The notes under the pieces were generated by a model. It saw only the letters and a list, made by a program, of their open reading frames with translations, searched no databases and was not told the DNA's origin. The translations under genes and the position numbers were made by a program. Of a stretch of DNA of 64,000 nt, positions 9,713-23,137 are shown in pieces. The stretch is from NCBI RefSeq assembly GCF_049650445.1, contig NZ_JBASAD010000020.1, positions 1 to 64,000 of the forward strand. The letters run 5' to 3'. The stretch's first letter is position 1. The number at the start of each line of letters is the position of its first letter. This stretch comes from Castellaniella sp049650445. Lineage in GTDB: Bacteria > Pseudomonadota > Gammaproteobacteria > Burkholderiales > Burkholderiaceae_B.

Positions 9713-10243
9713 TCAGTTGCGGGACAGGGGTTCGCTGCCAGGGGTCAGTTCGAAGTCACCCGCGTGATAGATCAGCGGCGACAGCAACTGGCGGTGGCAA
9801 TGTTCCACCTGGCCGACGAAGATGGTGTGGTCGCCGGCCTCGTGGCGCTGGGTGTTGTGGCATTCGAACCAGGCGGCGCAGCGGGTGTCGGCCAGCATCA
9901 GGGTGCCGTTGGGCGCGCGATCCAGTTCCAGCCCGGAAAAGCGCTCATCCTGCGGCCCCTTGGCAAAGCGTCGGGCCAGATCGACCTGGCCGGCGGACAG
10001 CACGTGGATGACGTAGCGATCCAGCGCCTTGAAGGCTGCCAGGGAGGCGGCCGTGTGCGTCAGCGTCCACAGCACCATCGGCGGTTCCAGCGAGACCGAA
10101 CTGAAAGAACTGATCGTCAGCCCCAGCGGGGCGCCTGTGTCGGGATGCTCCGCCGTGACCACGGTGACGCCGGTGGGGAATCGACCCAGGGCCGAGCGAA
10201 AGAACAGGGCCGGGAAGTCGGCGGGCGTAGGGTGGGGGCGCAT
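9713..10243 (-). CDS. Flavin reductase-like, FMN-binding split-barrel protein
   Basis: This 176-residue protein is of the NAD(P)H:flavin oxidoreductase family (HpaC/NtaB type), which supplies reduced flavin to monooxygenases. Typical motifs are ALGRFPTGVTVVTA (about 18-31), the FMN-binding LGLTISSFSSVSLEPPMVLW (about 40-59) and a C-terminal HTIFVGQVEHC. It begins 6 bp after pdxH, so FMN-dependent neighbours are co-expressed. No partner monooxygenase is present in the window, so the true acceptor is unknown. Confidence 0.87.
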   Translation of the reverse strand: MRPHPTPADFPALFFRSALGRFPTGVTVVTAEHPDTGAPLGLTISSFSSVSLEPPMVLWTLTHTAASLAAFKALDRYVIHVLSAGQVDLARRFAKGPQDERFSGLELDRAPNGTLMLADTRCAAWFECHNTQRHEAGDHTIFVGQVEHCHRQLLSPLIYHAGDFELTPGSEPLSRN

Positions 10244-10249
10244 GGGGCT

Positions 10250-10882
10250 TCAGGGCGCGATGCGGTCGAGCACCCAGTCGCCTTCGGCGTCGCGCGCGTA
10301 GACCAGACGGTCGTGCAGGCGGGACGGCCGGCCCTGCCAGAATTCGACGCGGGTCGCCTCCAGGCGGTAACCGCCCCAATGCGGCGGGCGAGCCGGATCA
10401 TCGCCCAGCGTGCGGCTCAGTTCGGCGACGCGTTCGGCCAGGGCTTCGTGGGTGATGGGCCGGCTCTGGGGCGAGGCCCAGGCGCCGATGCGCGAACCCA
10501 GCGGGCGGCTGGCGTAGTAGGCGTCGGATTCCGCCGCCGAGACAGGGCTGACGGGGCCTTCGATGCGGATCTGGCGTTCCAGTTCCGGCCAGAAGAACAG
10601 CAGCCCGGCCTGAGGGTTGGCGCTCAGTTCCTGGCCTTTGCGGGACTGATAGTTGGTGTAGAACACGAAGCCTCGGGCGTCGAAGTCTTTCAGCAGCACG
10701 ATGCGCGCCGAGGGGCGGCCGGCCACGTCCGCCGTCGCCAGCGTCATCGCGGTCGGCTCGTGCACTTCGCTGTGCAGGGCCTGCTGGAACCACTGGTCGA
10801 ACTGGATGTAGGGGTCGGTGGCCGCAGCGGATTCGAGCAGTTCGAATTTCTGATAAGTCTGGCGGATATCGGCGATGGACAT
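10250..10882 (-). CDS. pdxH: Pyridoxamine/pyridoxine 5'-phosphate oxidase
   Basis: PdxH is an FMN enzyme that oxidises PNP or PMP to pyridoxal 5'-phosphate. The 210 residues start MSIADIRQTY. They carry the FMN-binding RIVLLKDFDARGFVFYTNYQ region (about 60-79), SRIGAWASPQS and the C-terminal PP-binding segment (PHWGGYRLEATRVEFWQG, then RLHDRLVY). ATG 10882 is chosen over an upstream TTG at 10909 because family members begin with MSIADLRxxY and the TTG would overlap the chaC stop. It lies between chaC and a flavin reductase gene. Confidence 0.95.
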   Translation of the reverse strand: MSIADIRQTYQKFELLESAAATDPYIQFDQWFQQALHSEVHEPTAMTLATADVAGRPSARIVLLKDFDARGFVFYTNYQSRKGQELSANPQAGLLFFWPELERQIRIEGPVSPVSAAESDAYYASRPLGSRIGAWASPQSRPITHEALAERVAELSRTLGDDPARPPHWGGYRLEATRVEFWQGRPSRLHDRLVYARDAEGDWVLDRIAP

Positions 10883-10905
10883 GGTGTTCCGGTCGAAAAA
10901 GGGCG

Positions 10906-11559
10906 TCAAAGGGGGCGGCGCAGCGCTTGCGCGATGGTGCGCAGGCGGCGGTCGGTGATGCCGGCGGCGTCCAGGGCGTCGGCGGTTTGCAACACGTATT
11001 CGGTGCAGGGGCCGTAGCGCCCGTGCCCCTGGCGTACGATGGCGATGATCTCATCGACGGACAGGCCCGTCACGTAGCCCTCGTCGCGACGGTCCATGGT
11101 GAAGACCAGGCCCGAGACCGGGCCGGCTGCCGTCTGGCAGTTCAGCCAGCGTGGAGTATAGGACGCGCTGGGCATTTCGCGTTCCCACAGGGGCAGCAGG
11201 ATGTCGTGCGCCTGGGCGGCGGCGATGCGGTAGGCGGTGCCTTCGCAGGAGCCGCCCAGGTCCAGGCCGAAGACCAGGCCGGGTTGTTCCGGTGTGCCGC
11301 GGTTGACGCGCGACCACAGGCACAGGGCGCGGTGATAGCCGTGGATGCGCGCGCGGCGGGCTTCCAGGTGATCAAATTCCGGCCGCCAGATCAGGGATCC
11401 ATAGCCGAACACCCACAGGTCGGAATGGCCGTCCCAGTGTTGCAGGTGCTGTTCGATGGATGCCAGGTGCCAGGCCGTGTCTCTCAAGTGGAGGGCTTCC
11501 GGCGGGGGCGGAAGCTGGCGGGCGCGGGCGGCGGGCATGTTCACGAGGGTGGGCGGCAT
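10906..11559 (-). CDS. ChaC-like gamma-glutamylcyclotransferase
   Basis: ChaC proteins cleave glutathione to 5-oxoproline and Cys-Gly. The 217-residue protein shows the characteristic VFGYGSLIWRPEFD (about 49-62) and GYHRALCLWSRVNRGTPEQPG (about 73-93). The catalytic Glu region is near LPLWEREM. ATG 11559 was chosen because the frame upstream of it reads as a basic, non-family sequence and the conserved domain starts soon after. It heads a minus-strand run with pdxH and diverges from tcdA across about 115 bp. Confidence 0.88.
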   Translation of the reverse strand: MPPTLVNMPAARARQLPPPPEALHLRDTAWHLASIEQHLQHWDGHSDLWVFGYGSLIWRPEFDHLEARRARIHGYHRALCLWSRVNRGTPEQPGLVFGLDLGGSCEGTAYRIAAAQAHDILLPLWEREMPSASYTPRWLNCQTAAGPVSGLVFTMDRRDEGYVTGLSVDEIIAIVRQGHGRYGPCTEYVLQTADALDAAGITDRRLRTIAQALRRPL

Positions 11560-11674
11560 GGATGGAAAGGGCAACGCCCTATTGTAGAGGACTGCGCGAC
11601 GAGAGAGTTTGCCGGGAGCGTCCCTGGCTAAAATGGAGCATTCCCTTTCTTTGCGCTTTTTCCGCGCCATCGTG

Positions 11675-12559
11675 ATGACCGATCCCCTGCCTGCCGATTC
11701 CATCGATGCCAATTTAGAGACGGATGCCGCGCGCCGTTTCGGCGGCCTGGACCGCCTGTACGGCGAGGGGACCCGGCGGACGCTGGCGGACCTGCGCGTG
11801 GTGGTGGCCGGCATCGGCGGCGTGGGCGCCTGGTGCGCAGAGGCCCTGGCCCGTTCGGGCGTGGGGGCGCTGACGCTGGTGGATCTGGATCACGTGGCCG
11901 AATCCAACATCAACCGCCAGGTCCATGCGCTGGGGAGCACGCTGGGGCAGGCCAAGGTCGCCGCCATGGCGGACCGCATCCGCGACATCAACCCCGGGTG
12001 CCGCATCGAATGCGTCGACGATTTCATCGGCCCGGACAATGTGGACGCGATCCTGTCGGGGCCGTCCGGCGTGCTGCTGGACTGCACCGATCAGGTGACG
12101 GCCAAGATCGCCATGATCCTGCGGGCTCGTGCGGCGGATTGGTCCGTGCTGGTGTGCGGCGGGGCGGGCGGCAAGACGGACCCGCTGGCCTTGCGGGCCG
12201 GCGACCTGTCGGTCGTGACGCACGACGCGCTGCTGGGCCGGGTGCGCCAGGAATTGCGCCAGCGCCACGGCTATCCCAAGGGCGGGGCGTCGGGCGGCAA
12301 ACCGCGCCGCCGGGTGCCGCGCATGGGGGTGCACTGCCTGTGGTTCGACCAGCCTGTCGTGCTGCCTGATGCCTGGCAGCGCACGGCCACCGGACCTGCC
12401 GGTGCCTCGGCGGACGAGGCTGGAAGCCTTGCCGCGCCTGTCGCAGCGCCGCAGGGCCTGTCCTGCGCGGGCTATGGTTCGGCCGTGGCGATCACGGCCA
12501 CCATGGGCATGGCGGCGGCCGATTGGGCGCTGCGCCAGGGGCTGGCGGCGGGACGCTAG
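11675..12559 (+). CDS. tcdA: tRNA threonylcarbamoyladenosine dehydratase
   Basis: TcdA (CsdL/YgdL) is an E1-like ATP-dependent enzyme that dehydrates t6A37 to the cyclic ct6A form. The 294 residues start MTDPLPADS. The ThiF-type Rossmann motif VVVAGIGGVGAWCAEAL lies near 44-60, with the arginine-containing ESNINRQVHALGSTLGQAK near 82-100 and the TDQVTAK segment. An in-frame ATG at 11633 overlaps a TAAAAT -10-like box, so the later start is preferred. Its TAG stop shares a CTAG palindrome with the stop of the converging pabC-like gene. It acts downstream of Sua5 (7211-8293). Confidence 0.93.
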   Translation: MTDPLPADSIDANLETDAARRFGGLDRLYGEGTRRTLADLRVVVAGIGGVGAWCAEALARSGVGALTLVDLDHVAESNINRQVHALGSTLGQAKVAAMADRIRDINPGCRIECVDDFIGPDNVDAILSGPSGVLLDCTDQVTAKIAMILRARAADWSVLVCGGAGGKTDPLALRAGDLSVVTHDALLGRVRQELRQRHGYPKGGASGGKPRRRVPRMGVHCLWFDQPVVLPDAWQRTATGPAGASADEAGSLAAPVAAPQGLSCAGYGSAVAITATMGMAAADWALRQGLAAGR

Positions 12560-13302
12560 CGTCCGGCTGGGGCCGGATCGAGACGGGCGTCCAGACAGCC
12601 GCGTAGCGCATTTGATACGCGCAGCGCCGGGGCCTGGCGCAGGTCGGCGAGGCTCAACCGGGCTTCGCGCGCGGCGCCCTCGTCCAGCAGGGCCTGGCGG
12701 CGCACGCCGGGCAGCAGGCCGCTGGCCAGGGGCGGAGTCAGCCAGGCCCCGTCGGCATCCTGGACGTAGATCGTGCTGCGGCTGCCTTCGCATAGATCCC
12801 CGGCGGTGTTGCCGAAGATCAGGTCGAAATGATCGGGATGGGCGTGCAGCCACGTCTGCGCCGCCGCGAATCGGGGGCGGTGGGTGGTCTTGTGCCGCAG
12901 CCAGGGATCGCCCGCGTCCAGGATCGCGTCCGGTCCCAGGACGTCCGTCGCCAGGGCGAGACGGACCGGTTCGTGCGTCGGCGGCAGCGGGGCCGATTCC
13001 AGAGACAGCCCGCCATCGGCCGCCAGCAGCAGGCGCAAGCGATGGGGGGCGTCCATGATCCCCCGGATCTGCCCGGCCAGCCACGCGTCCAGCCCCGAGG
13101 CATCCAGGGGGTAGCCCAGTGCATGGGCCGAGTTCAGCAGCCGTGCCCGGTGGCCGGGCCAGAGCGCGATGCGGCCCTGTTCCAGGCGCAGGGTCTCGAT
13201 CAGCGCAGGCGCGATGCGTCGGATTTCAGCGGCGGGGGGCACGGGCAGGTTCGATGCGGGACGACTCAGTCCGGATTCAACACGCGGGCTTTCCACAGGC
13301 AT
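12556..13302 (-). CDS. pabC: Aminotransferase class IV protein, probable aminodeoxychorismate lyase
   Basis: This 248-residue PLP enzyme of fold-type IV is predicted to cleave aminodeoxychorismate to p-aminobenzoate and pyruvate. The PLP-lysine region is RHKTTHRPRF (Lys in HKTT). The cofactor-binding DLCEGSRSTIYVQ and the phosphate-site LASGLLPGVRRQALL follow. It overlaps the end of pabB by about 37 bp. A GGAGGA sequence fits a GTG start at 13296 better than ATG 13302, so the start is uncertain by two codons. Similarity to branched-chain and D-amino-acid aminotransferases exists, but adjacency to pabB favours PabC. Confidence 0.82.
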   Translation of the reverse strand: MPVESPRVESGLSRPASNLPVPPAAEIRRIAPALIETLRLEQGRIALWPGHRARLLNSAHALGYPLDASGLDAWLAGQIRGIMDAPHRLRLLLAADGGLSLESAPLPPTHEPVRLALATDVLGPDAILDAGDPWLRHKTTHRPRFAAAQTWLHAHPDHFDLIFGNTAGDLCEGSRSTIYVQDADGAWLTPPLASGLLPGVRRQALLDEGAAREARLSLADLRQAPALRVSNALRGCLDARLDPAPAGR

Positions 13303-14410
13303 TCCTCCCATTCTTCGGCGGCCTGTGAATCGTAGACGATGCCGCCGCCCACGCCGAATTCGGCCAGGCCGTCGCGCAGTTCGATGGTGCGGATGGCCAC
13401 GTTGAGAGAAAAATCCCCGTCCGGCGCCAACCAGCCCACGCTGCCGCAATAGATGCCGCGCCGGCGCGCTTCCAGCGACTGGATGGCCTGCATGGCGGCG
13501 ATCTTCGGCGCCCCGGTGATGGAGCCGCAGGGGAACAAGGCGCGCATCACCTCGGCCAGCGGCACGTCCGGCGCCTCGGCTTCCACGGTGGAGGTCAGGG
13601 TCCAGACCGAGGGATAGGCCTCCAGGCTGAACAGGGCCGGCACGCGCACGCTGCCGGGCACGGCGATGCGGCCCAGATCGTTGCGCAGCAGGTCCACGAT
13701 CATCAGGTTTTCCGCACGGTTCTTGGCGCTGCGCTGCAGCGCCTCGGCGGCCTGCCGGTCCCAGGCCGGATCGGCGTGGCGCGGGGCGGTGCCCTTCATG
13801 GGCCGCACGCGCAGGTGTGCGCCTTCGCGGGTGACGAACAGTTCGGGCGATAGCGACAGGATCCAGCGTTCGCCGTCCTGGATGCAGGCGGCGTGGGCCA
13901 CGGGATGGCGCTCGGCCAGGTAGGCGTAGACCCGCGCAGGGTCCAGGCCCGGCGGCCAGTTCAGGCGCAGCGGCAGGGTGTAGTTGATCTGGTAGTAGTC
14001 GCCCCGGGCGATGCCGGCGCGGACGGATTCGATGGCCTGCGCGTGGCGTTCGCGGGAGATGGCCGGCTGCGGGTCCGGCCGCCATGGCCGGCCCTGGGCA
14101 TCGGCAAGTGTCGCGTCCGCCGTGTCCGGTTCCGCGCAGTTTCCCCATTCGGCGCGGGCATGGACCAGCGCCGTCAGGCGGGGCAGGGCATCGCGTGTGG
14201 CGTCGCCCGCCGCGTCTGCGGCTTCCGGCTCCAGCCATTCACCCAGTTCATAGTCCAGCAGCAGGGCGACCCAATGGCCTGCCCTCCGGGCGGTCTCGAT
14301 GGCGTCCCAGGCGGCGGGCAGTTCGGCGCGGCGGTGGACGGCAATGCGCGCCACCGGGTCGAGCAGCCGCAGCGCGCGGCCGGCCAGCCGATCTTCGAAC
14401 AGGCAGGGCA

Positions 14411-14411
<1 letters not shown>
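13266..14411 (-). CDS. pabB: Aminodeoxychorismate synthase component I
   Basis: PabB converts chorismate plus ammonia to 4-amino-4-deoxychorismate for folate synthesis. The 381 residues hold the chorismate-binding fold: YYQINYTLPLRL (about 142-153), RVRPMKGTAPRH (about 200-211), MIVDLLRNDLGRIAVPGSV, FPCGSITGAPKIAAMQ and the C-terminal GVGGGIVYDSQAAEEWEEC. The N-terminal glutamine-amidotransferase-associated region is short. No pabA is present in the window. The ATG overlaps the uvrA-like stop (TGATG), so pabB is translated right after the large UvrA paralogue. Confidence 0.92.
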
Positions 14412-20077
<5,666 letters not shown>

Positions 20078-20242
20078 TCCACCATCATAATCCGGTGCGT
20101 CGCGTCGTTGCGACGGTGAAAATCGTCCCTGAGGAATGCCGCCCTGCTTGATCCGTGTCAGAGATCCGGCATCGCTGCGTTCTTACAATGGTTGAATGCT
20201 ACAGGGCCGGTCCCGGCCCTCATGGAACACCGGAGAATCGTC

Positions 20243-20803
20243 ATGAAACGCCTGCTTGCCCTGCCCCTGTTGTGCGCCGCCCCCATCCTGGTCCAGGCGG
20301 CCGACTACAAGACGGATGCGGACCACACCTTCATCACGTTCGAGGTCCTGCACAACGGCACGTCTACGGTACGAGGCCGCTTCGACACGGTCGAGGGGGA
20401 TGTCGTCTTCGACCGCGCGGCCAAGACGGGCCAGGCGAAGATCCGCGTCGATATGAAGTCGATCAACACAGGTTCCAAGGGTTTCGACAAACACTTGCTG
20501 GGCGGTGATTTCTTCCAGGCTGAGCAGCACCCCGAGGCTCGCTTTGAATCCACCGCCTTTCGTTTCGAGGGCGACCTGGTGCATGCCGTCGAGGGCAAGC
20601 TGACTCTGCTGGGTCAGACCCATCCGGTCAAACTGAATGCCGTGCGTTTCAATTGCTACCAGAATAAGCGCCTGGACCGTGAAGTCTGCGGCGGGGATTT
20701 CCGGGTCGATCTCCAGCGCAGCCAGTGGGGCATGGGATTCGGCCTGCCGGGGATTCCCGACACCGTGCGTCTGCAGATCGAGATCGAGGGTGTGCGCCAG
20801 TAA
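20243..20803 (+). CDS. yceI: YceI-family periplasmic lipocalin-like protein
   Basis: This 186-residue secreted protein has a clear signal peptide (MKRLLALPLLCAAPILVQA, cleavage before ADYK). The rest is a YceI beta-barrel that binds polyisoprenoid-like lipids: YKTDADHTFITFEVLHNG, then VDMKSINTGSKGFDKHLLGGDFF and the FRFEGDL / VEGKLTLLGQTHPV strands. ATG 20243 follows a CGGAG site and is the only start that puts the signal peptide at the N terminus. It stands alone, divergent from the uvrA-like gene. Two cysteines in the mature part may form a disulfide (NCYQNKRLDREVCGG). Confidence 0.9.
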   Translation: MKRLLALPLLCAAPILVQAADYKTDADHTFITFEVLHNGTSTVRGRFDTVEGDVVFDRAAKTGQAKIRVDMKSINTGSKGFDKHLLGGDFFQAEQHPEARFESTAFRFEGDLVHAVEGKLTLLGQTHPVKLNAVRFNCYQNKRLDREVCGGDFRVDLQRSQWGMGFGLPGIPDTVRLQIEIEGVRQ

Positions 20804-20805
20804 AG

Positions 20806-20814
20806 TGCTAAAAT
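20806..20814 (+). promoter_or_regulatory. Candidate extended -10 promoter for the 42-residue ORF
   Basis: TGCTAAAAT begins 2 bp after the yceI stop. The TGn extension in front of TAAAAT can replace a -35 box, and no good -35 is present. A transcript would start near 20821, run through the small ORF at 20867 and reach the terminator at 21078. This is a sequence-based prediction only. Confidence 0.45.
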
Positions 20815-20866
20815 AGCGTGTTTTGCTTTTAAAGCCCGCCTTACACCCGTACACCAGGAGATTCAC

Positions 20867-20995
20867 ATGGCAGAAATCAAACGCACCCGGCGCAACACGC
20901 TGGAGCGCCGTTGCCTTGGCAAGGCCTTCAAGCGTCTGTTCGTGCGCGCGCCCAAGGGCGTCTTCAAGATGCTCGAAAAGGTCAAGCGCGTCTGA
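20867..20995 (+). CDS. Unrecognised small basic protein, 42 residues
   Basis: The short frame begins MAEIKRTRRNTLERRCLGKA and ends EKVKRV. It contains many Lys/Arg and only a few acidic residues, with an amphipathic helical look and a single cysteine (Cys16). An AGGAG ribosome-binding site sits 7 bp before the ATG. An extended -10 lies upstream and a strong intrinsic terminator lies downstream, so it looks like an independent gene. I do not recognise the family. The basic charge suggests nucleic-acid, ribosome or membrane-surface binding, but that is inference. It might also be a spurious frame within a small RNA of about 255 nt. Confidence 0.6.
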   Translation: MAEIKRTRRNTLERRCLGKAFKRLFVRAPKGVFKMLEKVKRV

Positions 20996-21012
20996 TTGTT
21001 CGACGACGGCCA

Positions 21013-21038
21013 GCCGTATTGTTTATATACAATTCGGC
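21013..21038. repeat. Inverted repeat, 10-bp arms, AT-rich spacer
   Basis: The arms GCCGTATTGT and ACAATTCGGC pair with one mismatch around a TTATAT spacer. It lies between the small ORF stop and its terminator. It can act as an RNA hairpin in the 3' UTR of that transcript, or as an operator for the glycosyltransferase gene downstream. The AT-rich core inside a G/C-rich genome makes it stand out. Confidence 0.6.
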
Positions 21039-21045
21039 ATCAGGG

Positions 21046-21078
21046 AAACCACGAACCCGACGGTTCGTGGTTTTTTTT
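21046..21078 (+). terminator. Intrinsic terminator after the 42-residue ORF
   Basis: A 12-bp perfect stem (AAACCACGAACC / GGTTCGTGGTTT) with a CGAC loop is followed by a run of eight T. This is the strongest intrinsic terminator in the window. It separates the small ORF from the glycosyltransferase, whose ATG lies 53 bp further on. Confidence 0.9.
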
Positions 21079-21130
21079 GCGGCTATCATGGGCTGATCGT
21101 TGCTGATTGGAATAAAGAGGAGCCTCCGGC

Positions 21131-22093
21131 ATGGCTTGCTGGCGCCATCTGTTTTCCGTCATCACGCCGACCTACAACCGCGCGCACACGCTGGAACGCG
21201 TGTACCGTTCGCTGCGGGAACAGTCCTTCCAGGACTTTGAATGGGTGGTCGTGGATGACGGTTCGACGGACACCACCCGGACCCTGATCCAGGGGTGGCA
21301 ACAGGAAGCCAGTTTCCCGATCCGTTACGTCTGGCAACCTAATCAACATAAGAAAACAGCTTTCAACAACGGGGTGCGTCACGCCCAAGGTGAATGGCTG
21401 GTGGCCATCGACAGCGATGACGAACTCGATCCCAACGCCCTGTACCACATGGCCGGGGTCTGGGAGCAGATCCCGCCCGCCCAGCGCAACCGCACCGTGG
21501 CGATCACCGGCCTGTGCGCGCGACCCGATGGCAGCGTGGTGGGCGATATGTATCCCCACGACGTAATGGACGTGTCCTCGCTGGACATGACCTTCCGTTA
21601 TCACGTCCGGGGCGAAAAATTCGGCTGTCTGCGCACGGATGTGCTGCGCCGGTTTCCCTTCCCCGAGGACATCCCCGGCTTCGTGCCCGAAAGCCTGGTG
21701 TGGCGGGCGCTCGCCCGGGCCGGCTACGTGACCCGCTTCGTCAATCAGGTGTTCCGCGTGTATCACGACGGCGGCAGCAGTCTGTCGAGCGAAGGACGGG
21801 CCGATGGCGGCCGGCATGCGCTGGGCCTGTGGCTGTTGGCGCATGACACGGTGGCGTATTGCCTGGGCTGGTTCCGCTACCAGCCGGCCTCGTTCTTTGG
21901 TGCGGCGATCCGCTACACCCGTTTCAGCCTGCATCTGCGCGCACAGCGGGTGGCCCGCCCCGCCGGGCGCTATCTGAGCCACTGGTCCTCGCGTCTGCTG
22001 GTGGCCGCCATGTGGCCGGCCGGGGCGGCGCTGTATGTGCGTGACCGCCTGCGCGCCGCAACCGCGCGGTCCAAGCGCTCGGTGACGGCCTGA
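21131..22093 (+). CDS. Family 2 (GT-A) glycosyltransferase
   Basis: This 320-residue cytoplasmic glycosyltransferase has the GT-A nucleotide-sugar fold. Landmarks are FSVITPTYNRAHTLERVYRSL (8-28), the WVVVDDGSTDTT strand (37-48), the metal-binding AIDSDDELDPNAL (about 91-103) and a C-terminal arm with hydrophobic stretches (LLVAAMWPAGAALYV). A GAGGAG site 8 bp upstream supports the ATG. The donor and acceptor sugars are unknown. No polysaccharide cluster surrounds it, so it may act alone on an envelope glycan. Confidence 0.87.
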   Translation: MACWRHLFSVITPTYNRAHTLERVYRSLREQSFQDFEWVVVDDGSTDTTRTLIQGWQQEASFPIRYVWQPNQHKKTAFNNGVRHAQGEWLVAIDSDDELDPNALYHMAGVWEQIPPAQRNRTVAITGLCARPDGSVVGDMYPHDVMDVSSLDMTFRYHVRGEKFGCLRTDVLRRFPFPEDIPGFVPESLVWRALARAGYVTRFVNQVFRVYHDGGSSLSSEGRADGGRHALGLWLLAHDTVAYCLGWFRYQPASFFGAAIRYTRFSLHLRAQRVARPAGRYLSHWSSRLLVAAMWPAGAALYVRDRLRAATARSKRSVTA

Positions 22094-22097
22094 CGGC

Positions 22098-22541
22098 CTA
22101 TTCGTCGTCTTCGCTGCCGTCGTCTTCGTCGTCCGGGGGCGCTTCGGTTTCTTGCAGGCCGAAGGGCAGCAGGTCCGTCAGTGTGTCGGTCCAGGCGACT
22201 TCCTCGCCCTGGGCGTCCACCTTGATGTAGCGCACGCCTTCCAGGTCGGACAACTGTACGGCCCAGAGGAATTCGCAATCCACCGCCTGGCCATCGCTCA
22301 GGTCCAGACCGCCGCAATTGCCCAGAAAGCGTGCTCCGGGGCCGCCCGCCTGAACGTGGGGCGCGTCGCCGTCCTCGTCCTTGGGGCCCAGCGGCAGGGC
22401 GAACAGCGCCCATTCATAGCCCTCGTCGGGTTCGGTCACGATTTCGGCGATCACGGGCTTGCCCAGATAGGCGCACAGCGCATCGGCCGTACGGCCCAGC
22501 AGATCGGCCTCGGCCGGGGTGAATGCGAGAGGAAGGGTCAT
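22098..22541 (-). CDS. Conserved-looking acidic protein of unknown function
   Basis: I do not recognise this 147-residue protein. It is soluble, has no signal peptide and ends in a very acidic tail (APPDDEDDGSEDDE). The central part has the ordered feel of a small alpha/beta domain (EWALFALPLGPKDEDG, then CEFLWAVQLSDLEGVRYIKVD). Codon use is like its neighbours, so it is probably a real gene. It converges on the glycosyltransferase (4 bp between stops) and lies 15 bp downstream of hicB on the same strand. Confidence 0.65.
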   Translation of the reverse strand: MTLPLAFTPAEADLLGRTADALCAYLGKPVIAEIVTEPDEGYEWALFALPLGPKDEDGDAPHVQAGGPGARFLGNCGGLDLSDGQAVDCEFLWAVQLSDLEGVRYIKVDAQGEEVAWTDTLTDLLPFGLQETEAPPDDEDDGSEDDE

Positions 22542-22556
22542 GGGTCGTTCGTCAAA

Positions 22557-22880
22557 TTACAGGGCGAGTTTGGCGCTGATCAGGCGATTCATGCTGATGC
22601 CCTCTTCAGCCGCCTCTAGAGCGAGTCTGCGGTGGATCATAGGCGGAACGCGGACGGCGAAACGACCACTGAAACGGCGTTCGGCGATCGGTTCCGGAAC
22701 GGGCTCGCCGTTGTTTCGAAGATCGGCCACGGTTTCCGCAACGACCCCCATGATACCGCGCAGGGCCAGGGCCGGGTCCGCGTCCAGCCAGGACAGGCTG
22801 GGAAATTCGGCACACAGACCGACGTGTTCCTGGTCTTCTTCGGACCAGGTGACGCGGTAGGTGTAGTGCTGGGGGTTCAT
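22557..22880 (-). CDS. hicB: HicB-family antitoxin
   Basis: HicB neutralises the HicA mRNA interferase and represses the operon. The 107 residues show the degraded RNase-H-like N-terminal domain (YTYRVTWSEEDQEHVGLCAEFPSLSW split over 6-31; ALALRGIMGVVAETVADL about 37-54). The C-terminal helix-rich DNA-binding region is PPMIHRRLALEAAEEGISMN (79-98), of ribbon-helix-helix type. Its ATG overlaps the hicA stop (ATGA), the usual toxin-first order of hic loci. Confidence 0.9.
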   Translation of the reverse strand: MNPQHYTYRVTWSEEDQEHVGLCAEFPSLSWLDADPALALRGIMGVVAETVADLRNNGEPVPEPIAERRFSGRFAVRVPPMIHRRLALEAAEEGISMNRLISAKLAL

Positions 22881-23137
22881 GACAAAGGTTCCTGATAGGT
22901 AGCGAGTTGGTCCAGTGCCTGCAGCACCTGTCGGACCTGATAAGCCTTGGCCTGGCCGTTCGCATTTTGCAGATTGAAGCGCGGGTCGCCTGCCCATGGG
23001 GTTTTGAAGATCACGTGGTTGCCCCTGGTACGGCGGGGTGGGCCGAAGCGGACGCGGCAGATCTTGACGACATCCTTGAAAGGCACGGCATGAGGTTGTG
23101 CTTTCATCTGCTGGATAATTTTTTCGATGGAAGACAT
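22877..23137 (-). CDS. hicA: HicA-family toxin (mRNA interferase)
   Basis: HicA is a dsRBD-fold ribonuclease that cleaves mRNA when not bound by HicB. The 86-residue frame contains the conserved glycine-asparagine-histidine active-site segment RGNHVIFKTPW (38-48; His41). The C-terminal helix is KAYQVRQVLQALDQL (64-78). Many HicA proteins are about 60 residues, so this is a somewhat longer type with an extra N-terminal helix (SSIEKIIQQMKAQP). ATG 23137 is preferred to a TTG at 23149. It is the first gene of the operon. Confidence 0.87.
   Translation of the reverse strand: MSSIEKIIQQMKAQPHAVPFKDVVKICRVRFGPPRRTRGNHVIFKTPWAGDPRFNLQNANGQAKAYQVRQVLQALDQLATYQEPLS

Noticed and set aside
11633..11674. 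Earlier start for tcdA at ATG 11633
   Set aside because: The ATG overlaps a TAAAAT box and the added residues do not resemble the family N terminus.
20078..20242. LexA/SOS box upstream of the uvrA-like gene
   Set aside because: No CTGT-N8-ACAG type sequence found by eye in the divergent region with yceI.
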